From Microlunatus phosphovorus NM-1 (GTDB taxonomy: Bacteria; Actinomycetota; Actinomycetes; Propionibacteriales; Propionibacteriaceae), in NCBI RefSeq assembly GCF_000270245.1, contig NC_015635.1:1674001-1738000 (forward strand): a stretch of 64,000 nucleotides of DNA. Direction: 5' to 3'. How positions within the stretch are numbered: position 1 is the first letter of the stretch; each line of letters begins with the position of its first letter. Shown here piece after piece: positions 55,855 through 63,571 of this stretch. The position numbers were made by a program, and so were the translations under genes. Under the pieces are notes generated by a model. That model made no database searches and was not told the DNA's origin. It saw only the letters and a list, made by a program, of their open reading frames with translations.

Positions 55855-55933
55855 GCATTTCCACTCCTGTTGCCGTTGCCGACACTCTCGTCCGGTTTGC
55901 CTTCGGCCGACCGTCGCAGGCCTTGTGGGAGGG

Positions 55934-55939
55934 TAGCCT
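55934..55939 (+). promoter_or_regulatory. TANNNT -10 element, RNase J gene
   Basis: TAGCCT is followed by 7 nt and GTG 55947, predicting a leaderless transcript and arguing against the earlier TTG at 55923. Confidence 0.55.
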
Positions 55940-55946
55940 GACGGCC

Positions 55947-57656
55947 GTGTCGCCAGGATCGCATCAGTCAAGACCGCGAGGAGGCGTCCGCATTCCGCCT
56001 CCTCTTGCCGGCGGAGCGCTGCGGGTCATCCCACTCGGCGGCCTCGGCGACATCGGTCGCAACATGGCCGTGTTGGAGTATGACGGGCAACTGCTGATCA
56101 TCGACTGCGGGGTGTTGTTCCCCGAGGACGATCACCCTGGGGTCGACCTGATCCTGCCGAGCTTCGATGTCATCGCGGACCGCCTGGACGATGTCCAGGC
56201 GCTGGTGCTGACCCATGGGCACGAGGACCACATCGGCGCCGTGCCCTACCTGCTGCGGCAGCGGCCCGACATCCCGTTGGTCGGCTCCAAACTCACCCTG
56301 GCGTTGTTGCAGGAGAAGATCCGCGAGCACCGGATCCGGGGCACCGTCACCCGGGTGGTCACCGACGGTGAGAAGGCGACCTTCGGCGCGTTCGCGTGCG
56401 AGTTCCTGGCGGTCAACCACTCGATCCCTGATGCGCTGGCGGTGGCAGTGCGTACGCCCGCCGGGCTGGTACTGCACACCGGCGACTTCAAGATGGACCA
56501 ACTGCCGCTGGACGGGCGGATCACCGACCTGCGCGGCTTCGCCCGCCTCGGGGAGGAGGGGGTCGACCTGTTCATGGTCGACTCCACCAATGCCGAGGTG
56601 CCCGGCTTCACGACCCCGGAGCGGGACATCACGCCGGCGTTGGACCGGGTGTTCGCGACCAGCAAGCAGCGGCTGATCGTCGCGTGCTTCGCCTCCCATG
56701 TGCACCGGGTGCAACAGGTGCTCGACGCCGCGGTCGAGCACGGGCGCAAGGTCGTCTACGTCGGTCGCTCGATGGTGCGCAACATGGGGGTGGCCAGGGA
56801 TCTCGGCTATCTGCGCGTGCCCGGCGACACCTTGATCGAGCTCCGCGACATCGACAACTATCGGCCAGACGAGGTGGTGATCATCTCCACCGGGTCGCAG
56901 GGTGAGCCGCTGTCGGCGTTGTCCCGGATGGCGAATCGGGAGCACCCGGTCATCCAGCTCACCGCCGGTGACACCGTGGTGCTGGCCTCCTCGCTCATTC
57001 CGGGCAACGAGAGCTCGGTCTACCGGGTGATCAACGGGCTCACCAAGCTCGGTGCCAAGGTTGTGCACAAGGGCAATGCGATGGTGCACGTCTCCGGTCA
57101 CGCCAGTGCCGGGGAACTGCTGTACGCCTACAACATCGTCAAGCCGCGCAATGTCATGCCGGTGCACGGTGAGGCCCGGCACCTGCTCGCCAATGCGGAC
57201 CTGGCGGTCGCCACCGGCGTACCCCGGAATCGGGCGATCATCGCCGACGACGGCTCGGTGATCGACCTGCAGCAAGGTCAGGCACGAATCGTCGGCAAGG
57301 TGGACTGCGGCTACATCTTCGTCGACGGGGCGAGTGTCGGCGATATCACCGAGACCGAGTTGACCGATCGCCGGATCCTCGGCGAGGAAGGCTTCATCTC
57401 GGTGATCGTGGTGGTGAACACCCATTCCGCCAAGATCATCAGCGGACCCGACATCCACGCCCGCGGGTTCGGTGAGGACGACTCGGTCTTCGACTCCGTA
57501 CGCCCGCAGATCGTGCAAGCCCTCGAGGAGGCACTCGCCGACGGGGTCGACGACGCGCATCGGCTGCAGCAGGTCATCCGGCGCCGGATCGGTCGCTGGG
57601 TGAATGACAAGCACCGCCGCCGGCCGATGATCATCCCGGTGGTCATCCAGACCTGA
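55947..57656 (+). CDS. rnj: ribonuclease J
   Basis: 569 aa from GTG 55947. Metallo-beta-lactamase/beta-CASP RNase with endo- and 5'-3' exonuclease activity in RNA maturation and decay. The zinc motif is LVLTHGHEDHIGAVPYLL (about residues 86-103), preceded by LGGLGDIGRNMAVLEYDGQLLIIDCG; LVLHTGDFKMD follows. The beta-CASP part has VSGHASAGELLYAYNIVKPRNVMPVHGEARHL. The C-terminal domain ends RRIGRWVNDKHRRRPMIIPVV. In other actinobacteria it sits near dapA/dapB; here dapB is 9 kb away. Confidence 0.96.
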   Translation: MSPGSHQSRPRGGVRIPPPLAGGALRVIPLGGLGDIGRNMAVLEYDGQLLIIDCGVLFPEDDHPGVDLILPSFDVIADRLDDVQALVLTHGHEDHIGAVPYLLRQRPDIPLVGSKLTLALLQEKIREHRIRGTVTRVVTDGEKATFGAFACEFLAVNHSIPDALAVAVRTPAGLVLHTGDFKMDQLPLDGRITDLRGFARLGEEGVDLFMVDSTNAEVPGFTTPERDITPALDRVFATSKQRLIVACFASHVHRVQQVLDAAVEHGRKVVYVGRSMVRNMGVARDLGYLRVPGDTLIELRDIDNYRPDEVVIISTGSQGEPLSALSRMANREHPVIQLTAGDTVVLASSLIPGNESSVYRVINGLTKLGAKVVHKGNAMVHVSGHASAGELLYAYNIVKPRNVMPVHGEARHLLANADLAVATGVPRNRAIIADDGSVIDLQQGQARIVGKVDCGYIFVDGASVGDITETELTDRRILGEEGFISVIVVVNTHSAKIISGPDIHARGFGEDDSVFDSVRPQIVQALEEALADGVDDAHRLQQVIRRRIGRWVNDKHRRRPMIIPVVIQT

Positions 57657-57731
57657 GGTATCTGCTGGTCGCCGGCCGCCCTCCTCGACCTCATCCGCCG
57701 ATCTGCGGCGGTTCGACGTCAGGGGGCAGTC

Positions 57732-59342
57732 GTGTTGGGTTCATCATCGGATTCGAGATCGCAGTCGGGGCGGCCGAGCTCGAGGCGGCCCAGGTCGGGA
57801 TGGCGCGGCTCGGCTCGGTCGTTGGGCACCCTGGTCGCCATCGGCTTGGCGGCCGGTCTGCTGCAAGTCCCCGTGCCGGCCGAGGCGGCGGTCGAACCCT
57901 GCTACGAGGCGGGTGAGCTGGACATCAACGGCGACGGGTACGCCGATGCCGTGGTGGGTGATCCGGAGGCCACCGTGGCCGGTCAGGCGCAGGCCGGCCG
58001 GATCGTGGTGCTCTACGGCGACGCCGACGGGCGCCTCGGTGAGGGCGGCCGGGTGGTCGTGACCCAGGCCACCATCGGACAGGTCCCGGAGGCGGGGGAC
58101 CGGTTCGGCGCGGCGGTCGCGACCGCGCACGTCGATACCGATGCCTGCCTGGATGTGGTCGTGGCTGCGCCGTACGAGGATCTCGGCGCGGCGACCGATG
58201 CCGGCGTCGGCCACGTGATCTACGGATCGCTGGCCGGGCTGAACGGGGGCACCAGCCCGACTCAGGTGACCCAGGCACAGGCGGGCGGGGTCGTCGAGGC
58301 CGGCGACCGGTTCGGCTTCTCGGTGGCGGCGGCGGACAACCTGGGCCACGACACGTCGGTGGTCGCGTTCGGTGCGCCGTACGAGGATCTGGGCGCGGCC
58401 GTCGATACCGGCGCGGTCAACGCCCTGCAGTTCTCCGACTCCATCCTCGTCCTCCCGCGAGAGATCACCCAGAGCACGCCGGGGGTGGTCGGCACCAGCG
58501 AATCCAGTGACCTGTTCGGGTTCTCGCTCGCGTACGGCTATGACCTGATCAACACCTACAGCTCCTGGGACCTGGTCGTCGGCGCTCCGGGGGAGGACAT
58601 CGGCAAGCTCAACTCCGCGGGAGCGGTCACGGTGATCAACGGCGTCCATGACTACCCGCCGGACGTCTTTCCTTCGCAGTCGTGGAATCAGGACAGTCCC
58701 GGGGTGCCGGGTGCGGCCGAGACCGGTGATCTGTTCGGCTGCAGCGTGGCCACCTCGGTGGTGGACAGCTACGCTCCGGGCTCAAAGCAGCACGTCGCGG
58801 TCGGCGCGCCCGGCGAGGCCATCGGCAGCCGAACGACGGCCGGTGCGGTCCAGCTGTTCTCCAGCACTGGGTCCGGTCTGGTTCCGGGGAAGTCGATCAG
58901 CCAGAACACCGCAGGCGTGCTCGGCACGGCCGAAAAGGGTGACCGGTTCGGGTTCCGGGTGGCACTGCTGAACGCACCGAAACTGCGGTTGGCGGTGTCG
59001 ATTCCGTACGAGGACATCGGCTCGGTGACCGACGCCGGTTCCGTTCAGGTGTTCTCGGTGAGCAACCCGGCCGACGACAAGGCCTACGACGCCGCTTCGG
59101 CGGGTGCGGCCGGAGCTCGGACGACCGGCGGCCGCTACGGGTATGCGCTGAGCGCGATCCAGGCCGACAACGAGAACGTGTTCGCGGTCGGCAGTCCCTA
59201 CCACGGGACCGGGCGGGTGCACCTGATCACCTACAACTCGTCCGGCTATGCGTCGCGGTCGTGGCTGCCCGGTTCCGGTGGGGTGCCGGGCGGTGCGGCC
59301 CGGTTTGGTGCCAGCATCGGCGGCTACGACAACACGCCGTAG
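57732..59342 (+). CDS. secreted FG-GAP (integrin alpha-like) repeat protein
   Basis: 536 aa from GTG 57732 after AGGGGG. A Ser/Arg-rich N-region and hydrophobic core (LVAIGLAAGLLQVPVPAEA) form a signal peptide, probably cleaved after AEA. The mature part begins with LDINGDGYADAVVGDPEA and contains about seven blades of the type AGDRFGxSVA... VAAPYEDLG/VGAPGED, i.e. FG-GAP/VCBS-like repeats of a beta-propeller with DxNxDGxxD calcium sites. Probably an extracellular binding or scaffold protein. No sortase motif or membrane anchor is seen at the C-terminus. Confidence 0.88.
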   Translation: MLGSSSDSRSQSGRPSSRRPRSGWRGSARSLGTLVAIGLAAGLLQVPVPAEAAVEPCYEAGELDINGDGYADAVVGDPEATVAGQAQAGRIVVLYGDADGRLGEGGRVVVTQATIGQVPEAGDRFGAAVATAHVDTDACLDVVVAAPYEDLGAATDAGVGHVIYGSLAGLNGGTSPTQVTQAQAGGVVEAGDRFGFSVAAADNLGHDTSVVAFGAPYEDLGAAVDTGAVNALQFSDSILVLPREITQSTPGVVGTSESSDLFGFSLAYGYDLINTYSSWDLVVGAPGEDIGKLNSAGAVTVINGVHDYPPDVFPSQSWNQDSPGVPGAAETGDLFGCSVATSVVDSYAPGSKQHVAVGAPGEAIGSRTTAGAVQLFSSTGSGLVPGKSISQNTAGVLGTAEKGDRFGFRVALLNAPKLRLAVSIPYEDIGSVTDAGSVQVFSVSNPADDKAYDAASAGAAGARTTGGRYGYALSAIQADNENVFAVGSPYHGTGRVHLITYNSSGYASRSWLPGSGGVPGGAARFGASIGGYDNTP

Positions 59343-59372
59343 CTCCCGAGCGGAATACTCCCGAGCGGAATA
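59343..59372. repeat. 2 x 15-bp tandem repeat
   Basis: CTCCCGAGCGGAATA occurs twice head to tail directly after the FG-GAP stop codon. Confidence 0.85.
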
Positions 59373-59380
59373 CTGAGGCC

Positions 59381-60199
59381 ATGCCAGCGGCACTCGTCTG
59401 CATCAGCCCGGCCGAGTCTCACGTCGGCCCCGTGCTCACGGGCCACGCGGTATCCGAGCTCTGAACGAGGCGTTGGGCCGCTATTTCATCCGCCCGGCAC
59501 CGGCTCAGTTCGCCGCCATACGCGAGGCGCTGGCGGCCTAGCCCTGCGATGTCGTGGTCACCGATCCCACCTTCATGGGATCGCTGCTGCTTCCCACCCT
59601 GCCGAGTGGGCCGCCACTGGTGATGGCCAGCTTCTTTCCGATGCCCGTGTCGAGCGTGGACACGGCGCCGTTCGGTCTCGGCGTCGCGCCCTGGCCGGGT
59701 CCGCTCGGACGGGTCCGCAACCGAATGCTCACCGTGCTGGCCGGCGGCGCTCGCGACGGAACCGATGACCGTGGTCGCCACCTTGGGTCGCGCCGACCGG
59801 CGGCAGATCGGCTCGTTGCGGCAGGTCCCGTGGAACACGGTGGTCACCGATTTCGTCCCGTACGCCGACCTGATGCCGCACGTCGCGGTCTTCGTCACCA
59901 ACGGCGGGTACGGGGGCGTTCAGGAGGCGTTGGCGCACGGCGTACCGATGGTCGTGGCGGGAGACACCCAGGACAAGGTGGAGGGATCGGCGCGGATCGC
60001 CTGGTCCGGGGTGGGGGTCAATCTCCGGACCGGGCACCCGACGCCGGCAGCGATCGGCCGGGGCGTACGCAAGGTGCTGGCCGATGAGCGCTATCGACGA
60101 GCGAGCCGGGCCATCGCACAGCAGATCGCCGCCGCCCCGGGGACGGCCGCCTTCGTCGCCGACCTGGAGTGCATCGCCGCCGAGCGGCGACCAAACTGA
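59381..60199 (+). pseudogene. glycosyltransferase (UGT/MGT-like, GT1) relic
   Basis: Pieces of one GT1 enzyme lie in order. The head is MPAALVCISPAESHVGPVL (59381). The middle, with NEALGRYFIRPAPAQFAAIR, has an in-frame TAG at 59539-59541 before CDVVVTDPTFMGSLLLPTLP. After a frame change near 59760 comes a good C-terminal domain: VVATLGRAD, NTVVTDFVPYADLMPHVAVFVTNGGYGGVQEALAHGVPMVV and SGVGVNLRTG. Large parts of both domains are missing, so it cannot make an active enzyme. Its stop lies in the first unit of the 23-bp tandem repeat. Confidence 0.8.
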
Positions 60200-60279
60200 A
60201 CTCATGCATGCGACCAAACCGAACTCGGAGGTGCGACCAAACTGAACTGAAGGGAGCGGCCAAACTGAACTCATGCCCG
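60188..60279 (+). repeat. 4 x 23-bp tandem repeat upstream of the AAA ATPase gene
   Basis: Units start at 60188, 60211, 60234 and 60257, an exact 23-bp period. The conserved core CGACCAAACTGAACT is followed by a variable 8 bp. The fourth unit ends one base before the -10 element of the ATPase gene, so the array covers its -35 region. Units 1 and 4 also share CATGC after the core. Confidence 0.88.
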
Positions 60280-60280
60280 C

Positions 60281-60286
60281 TAGAAT
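60281..60286 (+). promoter_or_regulatory. -10 element, AAA ATPase gene
   Basis: TAGAAT is followed by 6 nt and ATG 60293, predicting a leaderless transcript. No -35 match is seen; the repeat units occupy that place. Confidence 0.55.
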
Positions 60287-60292
60287 TGAGCT

Positions 60293-61555
60293 ATGGCAGG
60301 GCAGATTCCACTGGGTCGGCTGCTGCCACGGCATGCTGCCGACCGGGTGACCGGGGCGTTGGCCGACACACGAGTCGTCCTGGTCAACGGCGCTCGACAG
60401 TGCGGCAAGAGCACCCTGGTCGGGCTGATCGGCCGCAGTCGTGACGCGGAGTTTCGCACTCTGGACCGTGGTGCCGTACGTCAGGCGGCTGTGTTCGACC
60501 CGCCGACGTTCGTGACCAGTGATCGGCTGCTGGTCATCGATGAGATCCAGCGGGTTCCCGAGTTGCTGCTGGCGATCAAGGAACGGGTCGATACCGACCT
60601 GAGACCTGGTCAGTTCCTGCTCACCGGGTCGGCGCGGGTGCTGGGTCTGAAGGCACTGCCAGACACGCTGCTGGGTCGGATGGAGACCGTTGAGCTGTGG
60701 CCACTGGCGCAAGGTGAGATCGACGACGGTCCGGACGGGTTCGTGGATGCGATCTTCGAACTCGGCCCGGCCTTCCGGCACCGAACGTCGGAGACTCGAT
60801 CGGGCTACGTCAGTCGAATCGTGCGTGGGGGCTTCCCCGAGGCTGTCGCGCGCACTCCTCGCCGTCGTACGCGCTTCTTCGAGAGCTATCTGGCCGACTT
60901 GGTCAACCGGGATGTCATCCAGCTCATGGATGTGCAGCGGGGTGCTGAGCTCAGGGCCCTGACTCGACTCGTCGCTGCTCGATCGGGCCAGTTGTTGGTG
61001 CCGGGTTCGCTGGCCGGCCCGCTGGGTCTGAGTCAGCGAACAGTGGAGCGCTACCTCACCCTGCTCGAGGAGGTGTTCCTCATCAAGCGGATCCCGGCCT
61101 GGGCGCGGAGTCCGAGCGCTCGCGCCGTCCGCACGCCCAAGGTCGCCTATGTCGACTCGGGCCTCGCGGCCGCCGCTCTCGGCCACGACGAGAGCAGTCT
61201 CGGTCGTCCGGACGGGCAGTTGGGCGGTCTGCTGGAAGGGTTCGTCCTCAGTGAGCTGGCGCGTCAGCTCAGTTGGTCAGCGCAGCTCGCCGACCTGTTT
61301 CACTACCGCACCAAGGACCAGGTCGAGGTCGATGCGGTGATCGAGAATCGGCGTGGTCAGGTGGTGGCGATCAAGGTGAAGGCGTCGACCATGGTTCGTG
61401 GCGAGGACTTTGCGGGCATCCGGCATCTGTCCGCCCGAATCGGCACGGACCTGGTCGTCGGCGTGGTTCTGTATGCGGGCGCTGAGACTCTGTCGTTCGG
61501 CGACCGGATGCTGGCGGTGCCTATCGCTGCGTTATGGGAACGCCCTCAGGCATGA
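60293..61555 (+). CDS. AAA ATPase with DUF4143 domain
   Basis: 420 aa. The N-terminal AAA_14 domain has Walker A VLVNGARQCGKSTLVGLIG (about residue 36), Walker B RLLVIDEIQRVPELLLAIK, and sensor-type FLLTGSARVLGLKALPDTLLGRM. The C-terminal DUF4143 part includes YLTLLEEVFLIKRIPAW, KVAYVDSGLAAAALG and a nuclease-like FHYRTKDQVEVDAVIENRRGQVVAIKVKAST, a PD-(D/E)XK-like fold. Function is unknown; such genes behave as accessory genes, sometimes linked with defence or selfish elements. Repeats lie just upstream and a shared terminator just downstream. Confidence 0.9.
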   Translation: MAGQIPLGRLLPRHAADRVTGALADTRVVLVNGARQCGKSTLVGLIGRSRDAEFRTLDRGAVRQAAVFDPPTFVTSDRLLVIDEIQRVPELLLAIKERVDTDLRPGQFLLTGSARVLGLKALPDTLLGRMETVELWPLAQGEIDDGPDGFVDAIFELGPAFRHRTSETRSGYVSRIVRGGFPEAVARTPRRRTRFFESYLADLVNRDVIQLMDVQRGAELRALTRLVAARSGQLLVPGSLAGPLGLSQRTVERYLTLLEEVFLIKRIPAWARSPSARAVRTPKVAYVDSGLAAAALGHDESSLGRPDGQLGGLLEGFVLSELARQLSWSAQLADLFHYRTKDQVEVDAVIENRRGQVVAIKVKASTMVRGEDFAGIRHLSARIGTDLVVGVVLYAGAETLSFGDRMLAVPIAALWERPQA

Positions 61556-61567
61556 GACAACGCCAAA

Positions 61568-61594
61568 AGGACCTGTCCCGTCGGGACAGGTCCT
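61568..61594 (-). terminator. bidirectional rho-independent terminator
   Basis: AGGACCTGTCCC (61568-61579) and GGGACAGGTCCT (61583-61594) form a perfect 12-bp stem with a 3-nt loop. On the minus strand it is followed by TTTT, so it is a good terminator for rpmB; it can also serve the ATPase gene ending at 61555. Confidence 0.85.
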
Positions 61595-61617
61595 GGGTGA
61601 CGGGGAGCGTCAGAGGG

Positions 61618-61803
61618 TCAGCGGGTGACCTTGCCGGCTTTCAGGCAGGAGGTGCACACGTTCAGGCGCTTCGGGGCGCCCGCCACCACGGCGCGGACGC
61701 GCTGGATGTTCGGGTTCCAGCGGCGGTTGGTCTTCTTCTTCGACCAGGGCACGTTGTGGCCGAAGCCGGGGCCCTTTGCGCAGACGTCACATACGGCAGC
61801 CAC
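61618..61803 (-). CDS. rpmB: 50S ribosomal protein L28
   Basis: 61 aa from GTG 61803 with GGGAG upstream. L28 pattern: AAVCDVCAKGPGFGHNVPWSKKKTNRRWNPNIQRV, ending RLNVCTSCLKAGKVTR. Both CxxC pairs (CDVC and CTSC) are present, so this is the zinc-binding (C+) form. It is transcribed opposite to its neighbours and ends at a T-tailed terminator. Divergent from the FakA-like gene, as commonly seen in actinobacteria. Confidence 0.97.
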   Translation of the reverse strand: MAAVCDVCAKGPGFGHNVPWSKKKTNRRWNPNIQRVRAVVAGAPKRLNVCTSCLKAGKVTR

Positions 61804-61912
61804 TGGAGTTCACTCCCACATACTCGAGCATTTGACACGGAATTCATGGTCGTCGCCCATCTGGGCAACCTGAAGAGAGTACCCGACGCAGGCGAGAGAA
61901 CGCGAATCCGCA

Positions 61913-61918
61913 TAAGGT
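61913..61918 (+). promoter_or_regulatory. TANNNT -10 element, DAK2/FakA-like gene
   Basis: TAAGGT is followed by 6 nt and GTG 61925, with no Shine-Dalgarno sequence; a leaderless transcript is predicted. Confidence 0.6.
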
Positions 61919-61924
61919 AGCCGG

Positions 61925-63571
61925 GTGTCTTCGGCGGTCGCATCGAACGGTGGCGTGAGTGGCCTCGCTCCACCGGAGATCTGGCGCCTGTGCCTGACCT
62001 GGCTGGAACGTAGCACGGAGATCATCACGCAGTCGGCGGCCGGTCTGGACGCCATCAACGTATTTCCGGTGCCAGACTCCGACACCGGCACCAATCTGCA
62101 GCAGACGCTGACCGGGATCACCAGCTATCTCGGCGGCGAGGTTGCGGAGGACGCATGGGCCGAATCGCAAGACGATCTCAGCCCTGCCGATGTGGTCGTC
62201 CGGGCCGCGGTGCTGTCCGCCCACGGCAACTCCGGCGCGATCGTCGCGGAGATGATCATCAGCCTGAGCCGGGCACTGGAACGGTCCGGCCCGGTCGTGC
62301 CGGTGAAGCCGGCGCGTGGCCTGGCGGACGTGCTCAAGATCGTGGCTCTCGCCGGTCGCCGGGCGGTCGCCCGACCCGTCGCCGGCACGATTCTGACCGT
62401 GGCCGGCGCCGCTGCTGCGGCGGCAGAGCAGTCGGTGAAGGACGGTGTGGCCGATGTGTTGGCCGTCGCCCAGCTGGCTCGGGACGCGGCTGCCGAAGCA
62501 TTGGCACGGACTCCGCTGGAGCTCTCCAGGCTGGCGGAAGCGGGCGTCGTGGACGCCGGCGCGCAAGCGTACGTGCTGCTGTTGGACGTGCTGGTCGAGG
62601 TGCTCGGTGGACCGGTCGCCGAGCCATTGCCCGAGCAGCCGACTCCGCATACCGGCAAGCGTCAGCCGGTCGAGCAACCTGCGGAGTACGAGGTCATGTA
62701 CGCCCTGCGTGGCACCGGCCCGGACGACCTGGACACGTTGCGGGAGCGACTGTCAGACCTCGGTGACAGTGTGGTCGTCGTGGGAGACAGGACGGTGGCC
62801 CAGGTGCATGTGCACCTGGCGGATGCGGGGGCCGCGATCGAGGCCGGCCTGCCGTTCGGGCGGCTGAGCCAGATCCGGATCACGGCACTGCCGCCGAATG
62901 TCGGATCGGTCACCGAGCGGGACGTGGTGGCCGTGGTCGCCGGGCCAGGCCTGGCGGCGGCGGTGACCGCGCTGGGCGGCATTCCTTTGGTGCCGGCCAC
63001 CGCGCACGTCACCGTCGTTGAGCTGGCCGCGGTGCTGCAGCAGGCGTGCGGCGAGGTGGTGGTGCTGCCCAACGACATGGAGTCGCTCGAGATCGCCAGC
63101 CATCTGGCCGGCGAACTGCGGGCGCAGGGTCGCCGGGTCGCGGTGATCCCGACCGTGTCACAGGTGCAGGGGCTGGCGGCGCTGGCCGTGCACGAGCCGG
63201 AGGCGGCATTCGACTCGGCGGTGGTCGCGATGAGCAGCACCGCCGGTCATACCCGGCACGGGGCCGTCACCATCGCGGAGAGCCCGGCGATGACCATGGC
63301 CGGTCGCTGCGAGGTCGGCGACGTGCTTGGTCTGGTCGACGGCGATTTCGTCGAGATCGGCGATGACCTCGGCCAGGTCGCGTGGCGCGTGCTCGAACGG
63401 CTGCTGACCTCCGGCGGGGGAGAGCTGGTCACGATCGTGCGGGGCCATGATGCCGACGATCGGCTGGTCGAGACACTGCTCGCCAGGATCCAGGCCTGGT
63501 CGCCGCCGGTGGAGGCCGAGGTCGTGGACGGTGGTCAGACGCGCTATCCACTGCTGCTGGGGCTCGAGTGA
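61925..63571 (+). CDS. DAK2-domain protein (FakA/DhaL-like kinase)
   Basis: 548 aa from GTG 61925. The N-terminal DhaL/DAK2 nucleotide-binding domain has INVFPVPDSDTGTNLQQTL (metal-binding Asp triad) and VLSAHGNSGAIVAEMIISLSRAL. The middle and C-terminal domains (YEVMYALRGTGPDDLDTLRERLSDLGDSVVVVGD; VVLPNDMESLEIASHLA) match the FakA architecture. FakA phosphorylates fatty acids bound to FakB (DegV) proteins; no fakB is in view, so the substrate is inference. Its stop overlaps recG (GTGA), the standard neighbour. Confidence 0.88.
   Translation: MSSAVASNGGVSGLAPPEIWRLCLTWLERSTEIITQSAAGLDAINVFPVPDSDTGTNLQQTLTGITSYLGGEVAEDAWAESQDDLSPADVVVRAAVLSAHGNSGAIVAEMIISLSRALERSGPVVPVKPARGLADVLKIVALAGRRAVARPVAGTILTVAGAAAAAAEQSVKDGVADVLAVAQLARDAAAEALARTPLELSRLAEAGVVDAGAQAYVLLLDVLVEVLGGPVAEPLPEQPTPHTGKRQPVEQPAEYEVMYALRGTGPDDLDTLRERLSDLGDSVVVVGDRTVAQVHVHLADAGAAIEAGLPFGRLSQIRITALPPNVGSVTERDVVAVVAGPGLAAAVTALGGIPLVPATAHVTVVELAAVLQQACGEVVVLPNDMESLEIASHLAGELRAQGRRVAVIPTVSQVQGLAALAVHEPEAAFDSAVVAMSSTAGHTRHGAVTIAESPAMTMAGRCEVGDVLGLVDGDFVEIGDDLGQVAWRVLERLLTSGGGELVTIVRGHDADDRLVETLLARIQAWSPPVEAEVVDGGQTRYPLLLGLE

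Noticed and set aside
60188-60279. Short regularly spaced repeats considered as a CRISPR array
   Set aside because: The period is only 23 bp with 8-bp variable parts, there are four degenerate units and no cas genes; it is a tandem repeat.
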